Positions 8,930 to 17,006 of a stretch of DNA of 64,000 bases are shown here, piece after piece. This DNA comes from Thiothrix winogradskyi (GTDB taxonomy: Bacteria; Pseudomonadota; Gammaproteobacteria; Thiotrichales; Thiotrichaceae): positions 1,054,001 to 1,118,000 of the forward strand of contig NZ_CP091244.1 of the NCBI RefSeq assembly GCF_021650935.1. Direction: 5' to 3'. The position numbers and the translations under genes were made by a program. The first letter of the stretch is position 1. Every line of letters begins with the position of its first letter. Under the pieces are notes generated by a model. The model was not told where the DNA came from. It saw only the letters and a list, made by a program, of their open reading frames with translations, and did not search any database.

Positions 8930-8962
8930 AGTGTAAAGGTCGGTACGTTGGAAAATCGTTGG
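8930..8962 (-). promoter_or_regulatory. Tandem CCAAC box and -10 of the TonB receptor gene
   Basis: On the minus strand, CCAACGATTTTCCAACG (11-base period, 8946-8962) is followed after 10 bases by TACACT (8930-8935). The receptor ATG lies 35 bases further on. Confidence 0.72.
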
Positions 8963-8969
8963 GGCGTTC

Positions 8970-9647
8970 TCAGGATTCTCTCAGAAACTTAAACCCTATG
9001 CCGCGCACGGTGTGGATCATGCGGGGAATGCCGTCCGGTTCGAGTTTGCGGCGTAAGTAACCGATGTACACATCTACAGCATTTTCGGTGACGTCAGCGC
9101 TGGCATCCCAAGCATGAGTAAGCAGGTGCTGGCGGCTTAACACCTCGCCCGCATGGCGCAGCAAGTATGCCAGCAACAAAAATTCACGTTCCGTCATCGC
9201 CAGCAGTTGACCGGCTAAGCGGACTTCGCGGGTATCCAGATTGAGGTGCAGCTCTCCGGCTTGCAGTTGGCGGGTCGGGGCATATTGCAGCGATTGGCGG
9301 CGTTCCAAGGCTCGCAGCCGTGCGGTGAGTTCTGAAAATGCAAACGGTTTGGTGAGGTAATCATCCGCTCCGGCATCCAACCCGGCGATTTTGCTTTCCA
9401 GCGCATCACGGGCGGATAACACCAAAATCGGCATGGTCGCGGCTGTTAAACGCCAAGCACGGCACACGCTTAAACCATCCATATCCGGCAAGCCCAAATC
9501 CAGAATGGCAAGGTTCGGCGGGTTCGCCATCGCCCGCAGTGCGTCTTTGGCGGTTGTGACCCATTCGACTTGCCAGCCTTCCATTGCCAAACCCCGGCAA
9601 ATAAAGCTGGCAATGCCGGAGTCATCTTCCACCAGTAATACACGCAT
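8970..9647 (-). CDS. OmpR/PhoB-family response regulator
   Basis: 225 residues from ATG 9647, preceded by AGGAGT; longer starts add an unconserved leader. The receiver domain has Asp7/Asp8 and phospho-acceptor Asp50 (LAILDLGLPDMDG) with a conserved Lys in YLTKPF. The C-terminal winged helix has the typical AVDVYIGYLRRKL recognition region and ends HTVRGIGFKFL. It partners the histidine kinase encoded immediately upstream. OmpR-family activators usually bind tandem 11-bp repeats overlapping the -35 region, which is the arrangement of the CCAACC boxes in this locus. It is therefore one of two candidate activators encoded here. Confidence 0.9.
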   Translation of the reverse strand: MRVLLVEDDSGIASFICRGLAMEGWQVEWVTTAKDALRAMANPPNLAILDLGLPDMDGLSVCRAWRLTAATMPILVLSARDALESKIAGLDAGADDYLTKPFAFSELTARLRALERRQSLQYAPTRQLQAGELHLNLDTREVRLAGQLLAMTEREFLLLAYLLRHAGEVLSRQHLLTHAWDASADVTENAVDVYIGYLRRKLEPDGIPRMIHTVRGIGFKFLRES

Positions 9648-9657
9648 GGCTGCACTC

Positions 9658-11043
9658 CTAAAACACAATGGCAATACTGGTGCCGACATTTGGCAGACTG
9701 CTAACGTTCACCTCACCGTGATGCTGTTCCACAATCCAGCGAGCAATGCCCATGCCTAAACCGTAGCCACGTCCGTGATGGGCTTGCGTATTCGGGTTGG
9801 CTTGGTAATAACGCTCAAACAAATGCGGCAAGTTTTCCGGGGCAATGCCAATGCCAGTGTCGTGGATGCGCAGGGCGATTTTCCCCGTTTCTGCCTGTAA
9901 GGATAGGGTAATCGTACCGCCTGCGGGGGTAAATTTAATGGCATTATCCAGCAAGGTCATCAGCAATTGCCGCAACCAATCGGCATCGCCCGTCATGGTG
10001 ACGGCGTGGTCAGGTAATGCCAATTGGATTACCACTTGGCGGCTGTTGGCAAAGCCTTGGATAGTGCGCACCGTGTCTTGTAACAGCTTGCACCATTCCA
10101 CGGGTGCAAACTGCAAGCGCAGTACGCCGTTTTCAGCACGGGCGACGGCTAACAAGTCTTGGATGCGGCGTTGCAGGTAAGCGCTATTGGCAAGAATAAC
10201 GTCCAAGGTTTGGCGGTAGAGTGTGTTATCCGCCTGTGGATTCAGCAGCGCAATATCCGCTTCCCCCATCATGACGGTTAGGGGGGAACGCAGTTCATGG
10301 CTGACATCTTCCAAAAAACGCCGCCGGTTGTGATCGGTTTGGCGCAGATGTGCATTGCTGGTTTGTAAGGAACGGGTGCGTGCAGTCAGTAGATAAACCA
10401 ATGTCAGGGCGGCTACCACACTCATTACCACCATGACGGTAATGATCAGGTGCATGTATTGTTGTAGCTCGCGGTGGGTTTGCTTGACGGTGTGTAACTC
10501 GGCTTGTTCGTCGGTTAAGGCGGCATCCAACAACGGTTGCAGGTTTTGTTGATACAACGCCAACACCGTGCCGCTAAACCATTGCAGTTTTGCGTGCATA
10601 TTGTTCTCGCTAGTGACCGGCGGCTGATTGGCAACGCGGAGTAAATGGTTCAGCTCATGTTGCATCCGTTGGAAATGGTCAATTTCAGCGAATTCTGCGG
10701 CTTTATCGTGTGTTTGGACTAGGGCGGCTTCCTGATGACTGATGGTGACTAAGGCTTGAAAGCGTGCTTGGATCTGCTGGGTTGAATCACTTAATGCGGG
10801 GGTTGCCTTATCTTGCAATAGCACTGCTATCTGACGGCTGAAATGCTGGTGAATATCACCGTGCAAGCGTTGCAATGCTTGTAATTGCTGATGGGATTTG
10901 TCTGAGCGTTCCAGTAAATACCCAAGGTAATGGGTTGCCCACAGATTGGTCATAACCAGCACGCTGATGATGAGCAGGTACAGCGCCATTACTGCTTGAA
11001 TGCGCCGTCTGAGGGGATGCCAAAATTGCCGGAATGCTTGCAT
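9658..11043 (-). CDS. Membrane sensor histidine kinase
   Basis: 461 residues. Transmembrane segments lie at about 17-38 and 197-219 and bracket a largely helical periplasmic sensor of roughly 160 residues. A dimerisation/phosphotransfer domain follows, with His249 in EDVSHELRSPL, then a HATPase domain with N box (LLDNAIKF), G1 (DTGIGI), F box and G2 (GYGLGMGI). It ends 10 bases before the response regulator, so the pair forms one operon whose promoter carries the CCAACC box. The all-helical sensor gives no ligand clue; position suggests an alcohol, PQQ or metal-related signal. Confidence 0.9.
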   Translation of the reverse strand: MQAFRQFWHPLRRRIQAVMALYLLIISVLVMTNLWATHYLGYLLERSDKSHQQLQALQRLHGDIHQHFSRQIAVLLQDKATPALSDSTQQIQARFQALVTISHQEAALVQTHDKAAEFAEIDHFQRMQHELNHLLRVANQPPVTSENNMHAKLQWFSGTVLALYQQNLQPLLDAALTDEQAELHTVKQTHRELQQYMHLIITVMVVMSVVAALTLVYLLTARTRSLQTSNAHLRQTDHNRRRFLEDVSHELRSPLTVMMGEADIALLNPQADNTLYRQTLDVILANSAYLQRRIQDLLAVARAENGVLRLQFAPVEWCKLLQDTVRTIQGFANSRQVVIQLALPDHAVTMTGDADWLRQLLMTLLDNAIKFTPAGGTITLSLQAETGKIALRIHDTGIGIAPENLPHLFERYYQANPNTQAHHGRGYGLGMGIARWIVEQHHGEVNVSSLPNVGTSIAIVF

Positions 11044-11070
11044 GGGTGTCTCGTTGCTGCTGCTGGGCTT

Positions 11071-11103
11071 ACGTTATGCGCTTTGCGGTTGGCAAAAGGT
11101 TGG
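11071..11103 (-). promoter_or_regulatory. Tandem CCAACC box and -10 of the two-component operon
   Basis: Minus-strand CCAACCTTTTGCCAACC (11087-11103, period 11) is followed after 10 bases by TAACGT (11071-11076). If the response regulator binds the box, this would be positive autoregulation. A lone CCAACC at 11130-11135 lies toward the divergent ExbB-like gene without a second copy at 11 bases. Confidence 0.7.
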
Positions 11104-11195
11104 CATGAGCAAAGCAACCTCCGGTGCAACCAACCAATAACAAACCTTCGCTGTGGCATAGTCCGCATCACGGTTATTTTATTAGCGGAGCTGCG

Positions 11196-11843
11196 ATGAA
11201 ACATAACGCTTGGTTGTTAGCACTGCATTGGTTGTGGTTCTTTGGCTTATTGCTGATGGGCTTGGCAGCGTTGTGGGATAAGGGCATTTTGCCATGGATG
11301 TTCGCGACCGATAACACGTATTTGTGCCTGTTGATGGTGGGGATTTTCCTGCTCACCTGTTTGCACTGTGGGTATCGCAGTGTGTTTTTGTCGCAGCAAA
11401 CCCATGCCTTGTGGGATTGGGAACAGGGCAAACGCCGCGATAATGGCGCAGTCATCAGCCGTTATTTGCGTGATTTACAGGCGATTGCGAATCCGCAGGA
11501 AAAGCAACTCACGGCGGAATTGCTCAGTGCGCAATTGCGCGGGCAACACGAAGTCGGTTGGTTTATCACCGGGGCGCTGATCAAGTTGGGAATGCTCGGC
11601 ACGGTGATTGGCTTTGTGATGATGCTGGGGTCAATGACGCATTTGGATGCGCTCGATATTACCCAAGTGCAAACCCTGATGAGCCAGATGACGCAAGGCA
11701 TGAAAATCGCGCTCAATACCACGATTATCGGCTTGGTCGGCAGTATGTTATTGGGGATTCAATACCTGATGTTGGATCGTAGCGCCGATAAATTGGTGCT
11801 GGATGCGGTTCACGCCAGCGAGGTAGTGCATGGCGCTGTTTAA
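11196..11843 (+). CDS. MotA/TolQ/ExbB-family proton channel protein
   Basis: 215 residues from ATG 11196 (GCGGAG upstream). Two N-terminal hydrophobic segments, a cytoplasmic loop and a C-terminal pair around GALIKLGMLGTVIGFVMMLG and MKIALNTTIIGLVGSMLLGI match the ExbB/MotA core, with the conserved Gly/Pro-free pore helices and a Thr in ALNTTIIG. It should form an inner-membrane proton channel with the next gene's product, which it overlaps by 14 bases. It heads a four-gene operon divergent from the two-component system. What the motor energises is not known; the TonB receptor nearby is one candidate. Confidence 0.82.
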   Translation: MKHNAWLLALHWLWFFGLLLMGLAALWDKGILPWMFATDNTYLCLLMVGIFLLTCLHCGYRSVFLSQQTHALWDWEQGKRRDNGAVISRYLRDLQAIANPQEKQLTAELLSAQLRGQHEVGWFITGALIKLGMLGTVIGFVMMLGSMTHLDALDITQVQTLMSQMTQGMKIALNTTIIGLVGSMLLGIQYLMLDRSADKLVLDAVHASEVVHGAV

Positions 11844-12438
11844 ACGCCGCAATACGCTGGATGTCGACCCCTTTAGTGATTTGCTGTTTAACGCCTTACT
11901 CACCTTTACCTTTTTGTTTTTAATGGCGTTATTGCTGATGAACCCGACCGCGAAAAGCGGCATTATCAACCCGAAAGCCGAGTTCATGATTACGGTGAGT
12001 TGGCCGGATAACTCACCCGATGACATTGATACCTGGGTGGAAGGGCCACAAGGCAAGCTGGTGTGGTATTCGCGCCCGCAAACCGGCTTGATGCACTTGG
12101 ATCGGGATGACCGTGGCATGGCAAATGACATGCAACTCATTGATGGTAAAGAAATCATTAACCCCTTGAATCAGGAGGTGGTAACGATTCGCGGGCGACC
12201 ACCGGGCGACTATACCATCAACGTGCATTATTACCGCAGCCAAACCCTGCGCCCTGTACCCGTCACGGTGTATGTGGCGGAAGTGAATCCAACCCTGAAA
12301 GTACTGCATTACGCCACTACCACGCTAGAGCGGTTGGGCGAAGAAAAAACGGCAGTGCGTTTCAGCATTACCCCGGATGGGCAAATCACCGACATTAATA
12401 CGCTACAAAAATCCCTCGTGTTAGGAGAAAAACTATGA
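11830..12438 (+). CDS. ExbD/TolR-like protein with a periplasmic DUF2135/YfaP-like domain
   Basis: 202 residues. One N-terminal membrane helix follows a charged start and contains an Asp (DPFSDLLFNALLTF) where ExbD, TolR and MotB carry their proton-conducting Asp. The periplasmic part is not the usual ExbD fold. It reads DDIDTWVEGPQGKLVWY, HLDRDDRG and PGDYTINVHYY, which resembles the DUF2135/YfaP family of secreted beta-domains. It overlaps the channel gene before it and the membrane-protein gene after it, so the three are coupled. I infer a stator-like pair whose periplasmic domain contacts an unknown partner, possibly the lipoprotein two genes on. Confidence 0.7.
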   Translation: MALFKRRNTLDVDPFSDLLFNALLTFTFLFLMALLLMNPTAKSGIINPKAEFMITVSWPDNSPDDIDTWVEGPQGKLVWYSRPQTGLMHLDRDDRGMANDMQLIDGKEIINPLNQEVVTIRGRPPGDYTINVHYYRSQTLRPVPVTVYVAEVNPTLKVLHYATTTLERLGEEKTAVRFSITPDGQITDINTLQKSLVLGEKL

Positions 12439-12953
12439 CCGAAATGCTCGCCCTATTGGTGGTGGCGTATGTGTTTTTGCTGGCAATGGTGGTGCTGGTG
12501 TTGACACACGGGCGGCTGCATTGGTTGGTAAAATTCGGTTTGGTCATCATTGCCACTGGGTTTTATTGGGTCAGTTATCAGGGCTGGCAACAGGTACAGG
12601 GTTGGCCTGCGCAAACCGCTTTGCCGGATAAATTCCTATTGCACGCTTCGGTGATTGAAGAGCCGAATCAGGAACAAGGCACGCCGGGGCGTATCTTTAT
12701 TTGGGCATCGAATCTGAAAGGCAGCAAACCGGAAGGTGAACCACGTGCCTACCAGATTGAATACGGGCGTGAGGTGCATTCGGCTTTGCAAGATGCGTTA
12801 CGCAATCAACGCAATGGCAATGTGCAAATCGGTACCAAAGAGCGCAAACGCACCAGCAACGAAATGGCGCAAACCAATGCCAAACAGGTGAGCGATTTGA
12901 AAGACGACCTCAAGTTCAGTAATTTGCCCGACCCTGCGTTACCGGAGAAGTGA
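12435..12953 (+). CDS. Membrane protein of the ExbB/ExbD-like operon, unknown function
   Basis: 172 residues I do not recognise. Two hydrophobic helices at the N-terminus (about 4-24 and 32-48) are followed by a soluble region with LPDKFLLHASVIEEP and a basic, Gln/Asn-rich C-terminal stretch. Its ATG overlaps the ExbD-like stop by four bases, and the following lipoprotein gene begins one base after its stop, so it is clearly part of the same unit. The soluble tail could be periplasmic. No catalytic motif is evident. Confidence 0.6.
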   Translation: MTEMLALLVVAYVFLLAMVVLVLTHGRLHWLVKFGLVIIATGFYWVSYQGWQQVQGWPAQTALPDKFLLHASVIEEPNQEQGTPGRIFIWASNLKGSKPEGEPRAYQIEYGREVHSALQDALRNQRNGNVQIGTKERKRTSNEMAQTNAKQVSDLKDDLKFSNLPDPALPEK

Positions 12954-12954
12954 G

Positions 12955-13659
12955 ATGAAACGCTGGTATTTCACGTTGTTGTGCCTGCCATTGTTGTACG
13001 CTTGCGGCAAACCGGCAGCGGATGATTATTTCCCCTTGGATAAGGGTTTGCGTTGGGAATATCAAGTGACGATTACCCAACCGCACCGTGCCGAGAGCAA
13101 AACCCTGACAATTGAGAATGTAGCGACGGAAAGCGTGCAAGATACGCCGACTACGGTGCGCCGTACCAGCGATGGCACCGATTACTACATCGCTCGCACA
13201 GAGGATGGTCTGTACCGCATTGCCAAACGTACCATCGTGGAATTAGTCCCACAACGGGATGCAACGCCGCGCATGGTATTGCCTGCTACGGTTCGCCAAG
13301 CCATCGGTAAAACCTGGTCGAACCCTTCCATGCCCTACCTGATTGAGCGCGTGTTTGAAGGCAATGATGAAATCACCGCCGGTTCACTGCGTTTCCCCAT
13401 GACCTATACCCTGACGAGTGTGAATGAAACCGTGAGTGTGCCTGCCGGTACGTTTACCCAGTGCGTATTGGTGGAGGGGCAAACCGAATTGTCGCTGTAT
13501 GCGGATGTGCGCAAAGGCCATTCGCTGGTGCCGATTACTACCCGCGAATGGTATGCACCGGGGGTAGGCTTGGTGAAGTTGGTGCGTGATGAACCGTTGG
13601 ATACCGACATCTACAAAGGCGGCACGATGACGCTGGAACTGATGCAGTTTACGGATTAG
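12955..13659 (+). CDS. Putative periplasmic lipoprotein, last gene of the ExbB/ExbD-like operon
   Basis: 234 residues with a lipoprotein signal: MKRWYFTLLCLPLLYACGKP, lipobox LYAC, with Gly and Lys following. The +2 Gly does not signal inner-membrane retention in the E. coli rule, so outer-membrane attachment is expected. The mature part is beta-rich and begins DDYFPLDKGLRWEYQVTIT, a pattern of uncharacterised exported proteins that end in a short GxVK-containing strand (YAPGVGLVKLV). Its role is unknown. Placement after a proton-channel pair suggests the periplasmic or outer-membrane client of that motor. Confidence 0.62.
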   Translation: MKRWYFTLLCLPLLYACGKPAADDYFPLDKGLRWEYQVTITQPHRAESKTLTIENVATESVQDTPTTVRRTSDGTDYYIARTEDGLYRIAKRTIVELVPQRDATPRMVLPATVRQAIGKTWSNPSMPYLIERVFEGNDEITAGSLRFPMTYTLTSVNETVSVPAGTFTQCVLVEGQTELSLYADVRKGHSLVPITTREWYAPGVGLVKLVRDEPLDTDIYKGGTMTLELMQFTD

Positions 13660-13671
13660 CCCGTTGCACGC

Positions 13672-14241
13672 CTAGGGCTTGAATGCTTGCGGGGTGACGG
13701 TGTGCAGGGGTAAACCGGCTTGTTGCCAGCCGTCGGTGCCATCCTTGAACCAATACACCTGCGTGTAGCCATACTGGCGCACCCGTTGCACGGTATTCCA
13801 CGACATCCAGCAATCCGCCACGCAAAAGAATACCAGCGGCTTATGTTTGTTGCCGCTGGTTAAGTGTTGTAAGTGGGTTTGTAAATACGTTTCCATCTCG
13901 GCATCGAGTGTGCCGTAGCCAACATTGGGTAGCCATACCGCCTCCGGTAGGCTGTAATGGTCTTCATTCGGCAGCCATTCGCTGGGGAAGCCGGGTTCAT
14001 TGCGCCGCAAAATTGCCCAGACATCAATCAATACCGGCTCAGCCGTTTGCAGCAGGGTTTGCAATTCCGTGACATTGAGGGTGATAGCATTGGGAACACA
14101 GGCGGGCGTTGCCCCGCGATAGTGTTCCATTTTTAATTCCGGTGGCATATCCGGGGTACGTTCACATTGGGTAATACCCAAATCCGGCTGGCAGGCAGCT
14201 AAGCAGAGAGTGAGTGGGAGTAGGAGGAGTTTCCGCTTCAT
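13672..14241 (-). CDS. Rhodanese-like 'CXXCW-motif' protein of PQQ-dependent catabolism
   Basis: 189 residues with a lipoprotein-like signal (LTLCLAACQPD). The rhodanese-type core holds FFCVADCWMSWN, with the Cys-Trp pair that names the PQQ-associated family (here C-x3-CW), followed by VYWFKDGTDGWQQAGLPL. Family members always accompany quinoprotein dehydrogenase operons; their activity is not established, though a sulfur or redox relay is suspected. It is the last gene of the six-gene dehydrogenase operon and its ATG overlaps the stop of the metallohydrolase gene. Confidence 0.82.
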   Translation of the reverse strand: MKRKLLLLPLTLCLAACQPDLGITQCERTPDMPPELKMEHYRGATPACVPNAITLNVTELQTLLQTAEPVLIDVWAILRRNEPGFPSEWLPNEDHYSLPEAVWLPNVGYGTLDAEMETYLQTHLQHLTSGNKHKPLVFFCVADCWMSWNTVQRVRQYGYTQVYWFKDGTDGWQQAGLPLHTVTPQAFKP

Positions 14242-15308
14242 TCCACCTGTTTCGCCGGTTTCAGGTTCGCTTGTTCCAGCGCGGGGTACAGATGACTGAC
14301 CGAGCGCCGCAGTTCATTTTTGGCTAATGCTACATCCTTGAAAGCGGCGGGGATGGGCGTTTGCATCACTTCTGTCATGTCCAGCCCATTGGCAGCCGCG
14401 TCTTTCAGAGCGGTTTCCAGCCATTGCAGCCATGCACGGGCCTGGGCAATCGGGGCGGAGTCGTTGGCAACGTTGCCATGCCCCGGCACGAGGGTTTTAA
14501 AGGGTAAGGCTTGCAGGCTGTCCAAGGTTTGCAGCCATGCATTCAGGGTGGCGTGCGGGGTAGTGGCAGCGCGGTTATTGAAAACCAAATCACCGGCAAA
14601 CAATACGCCCGTGGTATGGTCAAACAGCACCAAATCGCCAGCGGTATGCCCTTGCAAGGCAATTACTTCCAATTCATGCCCGCCGATGATTTCCTTGCCT
14701 GCTTTGGCTTCTTGGGTGGGGGCGCTGATGCGGGTATCGCGCATCCAGTCGCCGATCAGCCGGTACATATTGCCGCTAAAGGTTTCGCCTTCCGCCTTAA
14801 TGCCGTCGCGTGTAGCGGGCAGGGCGTAAATCGGCACATCGCCATACACTTGATTGCCAAGGAAATGATCGGGGTGATGGTGGGTAATGTAGACTCGCAG
14901 GATTTTCTTGCCGGTCAGCTTTTCAATGGCTGCCCGCTGTTGCTCACCGAAACGTCGGGATACGCCCGTATCAATCACCACTACGCCATCGGCAGTGACA
15001 ATAAAGCCGGTATTGACAATGAAACCGCCATTGGCTTTGGAAAAGTCTTCGGTTTTGCCTTCGATAACGTAAGTATCAGTAGCAATTTGCTGCGGCTGTA
15101 AGGCGTAGTCAAAGTCATTAGCGAATACCGCGCCATTCAACAATAACAGAAAGGCAAGCAGTGCCTGCTTGAACCCCTCACCCCAACCCCTCTCCCTCAA
15201 GGGGAGAGGGGCTAAGAGTTTATCTTTCTTGCTCCCCCTCGCCCCTTGAGGGACGACGCTGAAAGCGGCTGGGTGCGGGGGCTGGGGGGTGAGGGGTTTC
15301 TTGATCAT
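14238..15308 (-). CDS. Quinoprotein relay system zinc metallohydrolase (SoxH-related metallo-beta-lactamase fold)
   Basis: 356 residues. The zinc site reads THHHPDHFLGN, with later ligands in LQGHTAGD and VPGHG, and a Lys/Asp-rich core typical of the SoxH-related proteins found with PQQ dehydrogenases. The true signal peptide is FKQALLAFLLLLNGAVFAND. It is preceded by 41 residues that are the translation of a repeat element inserted in frame (15174-15296, including APLPLRERGWGEG). The ATG at 15308 overlaps the SoxYZ-like gene stop, so the original start was evidently MIKK joined directly to this peptide. Whether the long basic leader still allows export is uncertain. Confidence 0.85.
   Translation of the reverse strand: MIKKPLTPQPPHPAAFSVVPQGARGSKKDKLLAPLPLRERGWGEGFKQALLAFLLLLNGAVFANDFDYALQPQQIATDTYVIEGKTEDFSKANGGFIVNTGFIVTADGVVVIDTGVSRRFGEQQRAAIEKLTGKKILRVYITHHHPDHFLGNQVYGDVPIYALPATRDGIKAEGETFSGNMYRLIGDWMRDTRISAPTQEAKAGKEIIGGHELEVIALQGHTAGDLVLFDHTTGVLFAGDLVFNNRAATTPHATLNAWLQTLDSLQALPFKTLVPGHGNVANDSAPIAQARAWLQWLETALKDAAANGLDMTEVMQTPIPAAFKDVALAKNELRRSVSHLYPALEQANLKPAKQVE
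15174..15296. repeat. Dispersed palindromic repeat inserted in frame in the metallohydrolase leader
   Basis: About 123 bases with inverted ends (CCCCTCACCCCAACCCC on one side, GGGGGGTGAGGGG on the other) and internal CTCAAGGGGAGAGGGGC / GCCCCTTGAGGG arms. It resembles a class of REP-like repeats seen in many proteobacteria, whose translation is often LPLRERGWGEG. It adds exactly 41 codons between MIKK and the signal peptide without breaking the frame. Confidence 0.78.
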
Positions 15309-16051
15309 CGCGTTACCTCCGCCGCAATTTTGTTGCCGTTGTTGTCGCGCCCTTCCAGTTTGAAGGTGGTTGCTTTGCCGACATCCAAACTCAGCATGGG
15401 GTTTTCGCTGATGGGTTCGTACAGATCCAGTTCTGCCAGCAGATTACCTTGTGCATCCTTGACGTTGAGGTTTTCGATATAGAAATTGGGAATACCGCTT
15501 GCCAAGCCGGTATCCATCGGGTGCATGACGCGGATACGCAAACGGTTGTTTTCTGCCCGTTCCCACACATTGGCGGACACTTGACCCAACGATTTGCTCC
15601 AGTCACCGGATGAGGTGCCAACGCTGGGCAACGTGCAGCCGCCGCCCGCCGCATTGACGTAAGTGCTACCCACATGCCACACCCCATCAGCGGTTTTTGC
15701 CGCCACACGGATAGGGCTGCCTTGTTGCAGTTTCATGCGAAACGCCAGACTCGCGGGTACGGTTTTGGGGCGGAAATTGAGGACGTGGGGCAGCGGGTTT
15801 AAATCCGATACCACCACGATTTCCTGAATGCCGCTTAAGGCGCTGGCATCGAACGCAACTGGCACATTCAAGGAATCTTCGGCATCCGCCGGAGCATCCA
15901 CTTTCACTTTGTCATCGAATACATACGGCTCACCCTTGAGGAAGCGCGAATGCATCGCTCCCCATTGCGGGGAATTGAGCGGATCAAGTTCTGCTGCGCC
16001 TGCCGGTTGACAGAGCAGGCAGAGTAATAACCATCTGCCATGCCGGAACAT
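15305..16051 (-). CDS. Quinoprotein dehydrogenase-associated SoxYZ-like carrier protein
   Basis: 248 residues with a signal peptide (LLCLLCQPAGAAE). The N-terminal half resembles SoxY and contains GGGCTLP, placing a Cys where SoxY carries its substrate-binding Cys, although there it sits at the C-terminus. The C-terminal half resembles SoxZ (IRVMHPMDTGL, FYIENLNV). It is a natural fusion found in PQQ dehydrogenase operons, proposed to carry a covalently bound intermediate for the neighbouring metallohydrolase and rhodanese-like protein. It sits in the dehydrogenase operon, 6 bases after the preceding gene, and overlaps the next. Confidence 0.87.
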   Translation of the reverse strand: MFRHGRWLLLCLLCQPAGAAELDPLNSPQWGAMHSRFLKGEPYVFDDKVKVDAPADAEDSLNVPVAFDASALSGIQEIVVVSDLNPLPHVLNFRPKTVPASLAFRMKLQQGSPIRVAAKTADGVWHVGSTYVNAAGGGCTLPSVGTSSGDWSKSLGQVSANVWERAENNRLRIRVMHPMDTGLASGIPNFYIENLNVKDAQGNLLAELDLYEPISENPMLSLDVGKATTFKLEGRDNNGNKIAAEVTR

Positions 16052-16057
16052 AAAGCC

Positions 16058-16945
16058 TCACTTCTGCGCAGTGTTTGCCGCAGGGGTTGTGGTGGTCGCA
16101 GTCGGTGGTGCGGCGGGGGGGGCATAGGTCAATTTGTGCTGCTCGAAAATCTGTTTTACCGTGCCGTCTCTGACCAACTCTGCCATGGCGTTGTCGATAG
16201 CACTGGCAAGTTCGGCGTAATCGGCTTTGACCGCTACACCCATTGCCCAACTATCCCGTGCTAAACCGGGGGTAGTCAGGCGCTGAATCTGAATGTGTTC
16301 GGGGCGTTCTGCAAGAACACCTTCCAGTTCACCGCGTGGTCCCATAATTCCGGCAATCTCGCCTTTTTTGAGGGCTTCGGCTGCCAAGGTTAGGTTGGGG
16401 AAGTGGCGCACATTGTTGCTGACTTTGCCTTGCAGGGTTTCCAGCAGGTAAAAATCGCTGAGGGTGTCGATTTCTGCCCCAATCGCTTCGCTGGTGAAAT
16501 TGGCAATGGTGGGTTGTTTGCCGACCTTGTTGGTATCAAACGCAAACACCACCTGTTCCAGTTGGTAAGGCGCTATGAATTTTACCTGATCTACCTTGGC
16601 GGAATAGGCGTTGTCATAGGGCATGTGCAGCATCATATCGGTGACACCGCCGCCGAGGTAATGCCCTTTCCAGACATTATTGCGTAAGTCATCTTCAAGC
16701 TTTTCATCGCTGGGGGTGACGAGGCGCACTTCGCTTTTGACGCCAAGTTTTTGGGCGATGGCTTCGGCAAGCGCTACGTCAATACCTTGTTGCTTGCCAT
16801 CCTTGACGAAGGAATACGGTGGGAAATCTTTATACAGTGATGCACTTAATGTGCCTTTGGTTTTGACATTTTCCAGATCAGCGTGTGCTGGGCTTGCCAA
16901 TAGGCAGCAGGTGATTGCTGCGGTGAATACGGTCGTTAATTGCAT
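16058..16945 (-). CDS. xoxJ: Periplasmic solute-binding protein of quinoprotein dehydrogenase (XoxJ/MoxJ-like)
   Basis: 295 residues, start fixed by GGAGGAC two bases before ATG 16945. A signal peptide (ITCCLLASPAHAD) precedes a type II solute-binding fold (LSASLYKDFPPYSFVKDGK, GIDVALAEAIAQKLG). The family, related to MoxJ and XoxJ, is encoded beside PQQ dehydrogenases and is thought to help activate or assemble them rather than import a solute. It ends in a low-complexity Pro/Thr/Ala tail. It is third in the operon after the dehydrogenase and cytochrome genes. Confidence 0.86.
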   Translation of the reverse strand: MQLTTVFTAAITCCLLASPAHADLENVKTKGTLSASLYKDFPPYSFVKDGKQQGIDVALAEAIAQKLGVKSEVRLVTPSDEKLEDDLRNNVWKGHYLGGGVTDMMLHMPYDNAYSAKVDQVKFIAPYQLEQVVFAFDTNKVGKQPTIANFTSEAIGAEIDTLSDFYLLETLQGKVSNNVRHFPNLTLAAEALKKGEIAGIMGPRGELEGVLAERPEHIQIQRLTTPGLARDSWAMGVAVKADYAELASAIDNAMAELVRDGTVKQIFEQHKLTYAPPAAPPTATTTTPAANTAQK

Positions 16946-16966
16946 ACGTCCTCCTTACGTGGGAAA

Positions 16967-16998
16967 CCCCGTACCACTTCTCCCCAAGCGGTACGGGG
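16967..16998 (-). terminator. Intercistronic hairpin between the cytochrome and xoxJ-like genes
   Basis: CCCCGTACC (16967-16975) pairs with GGTACGGGG (16990-16998), a 9-bp stem with a 14-base loop. No clear U-run follows, so it could be a partial terminator or an mRNA stabiliser that raises the dehydrogenase and cytochrome messages above the downstream genes. Confidence 0.6.
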
Positions 16999-17006
16999 CA
17001 ACAATA

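Noticed and set aside
11124..11195. Longer start of the ExbB-like gene
   Set aside because: The ATG at 11196 has a ribosome site and begins the hydrophobic segment; the upstream part overlaps the promoter region.
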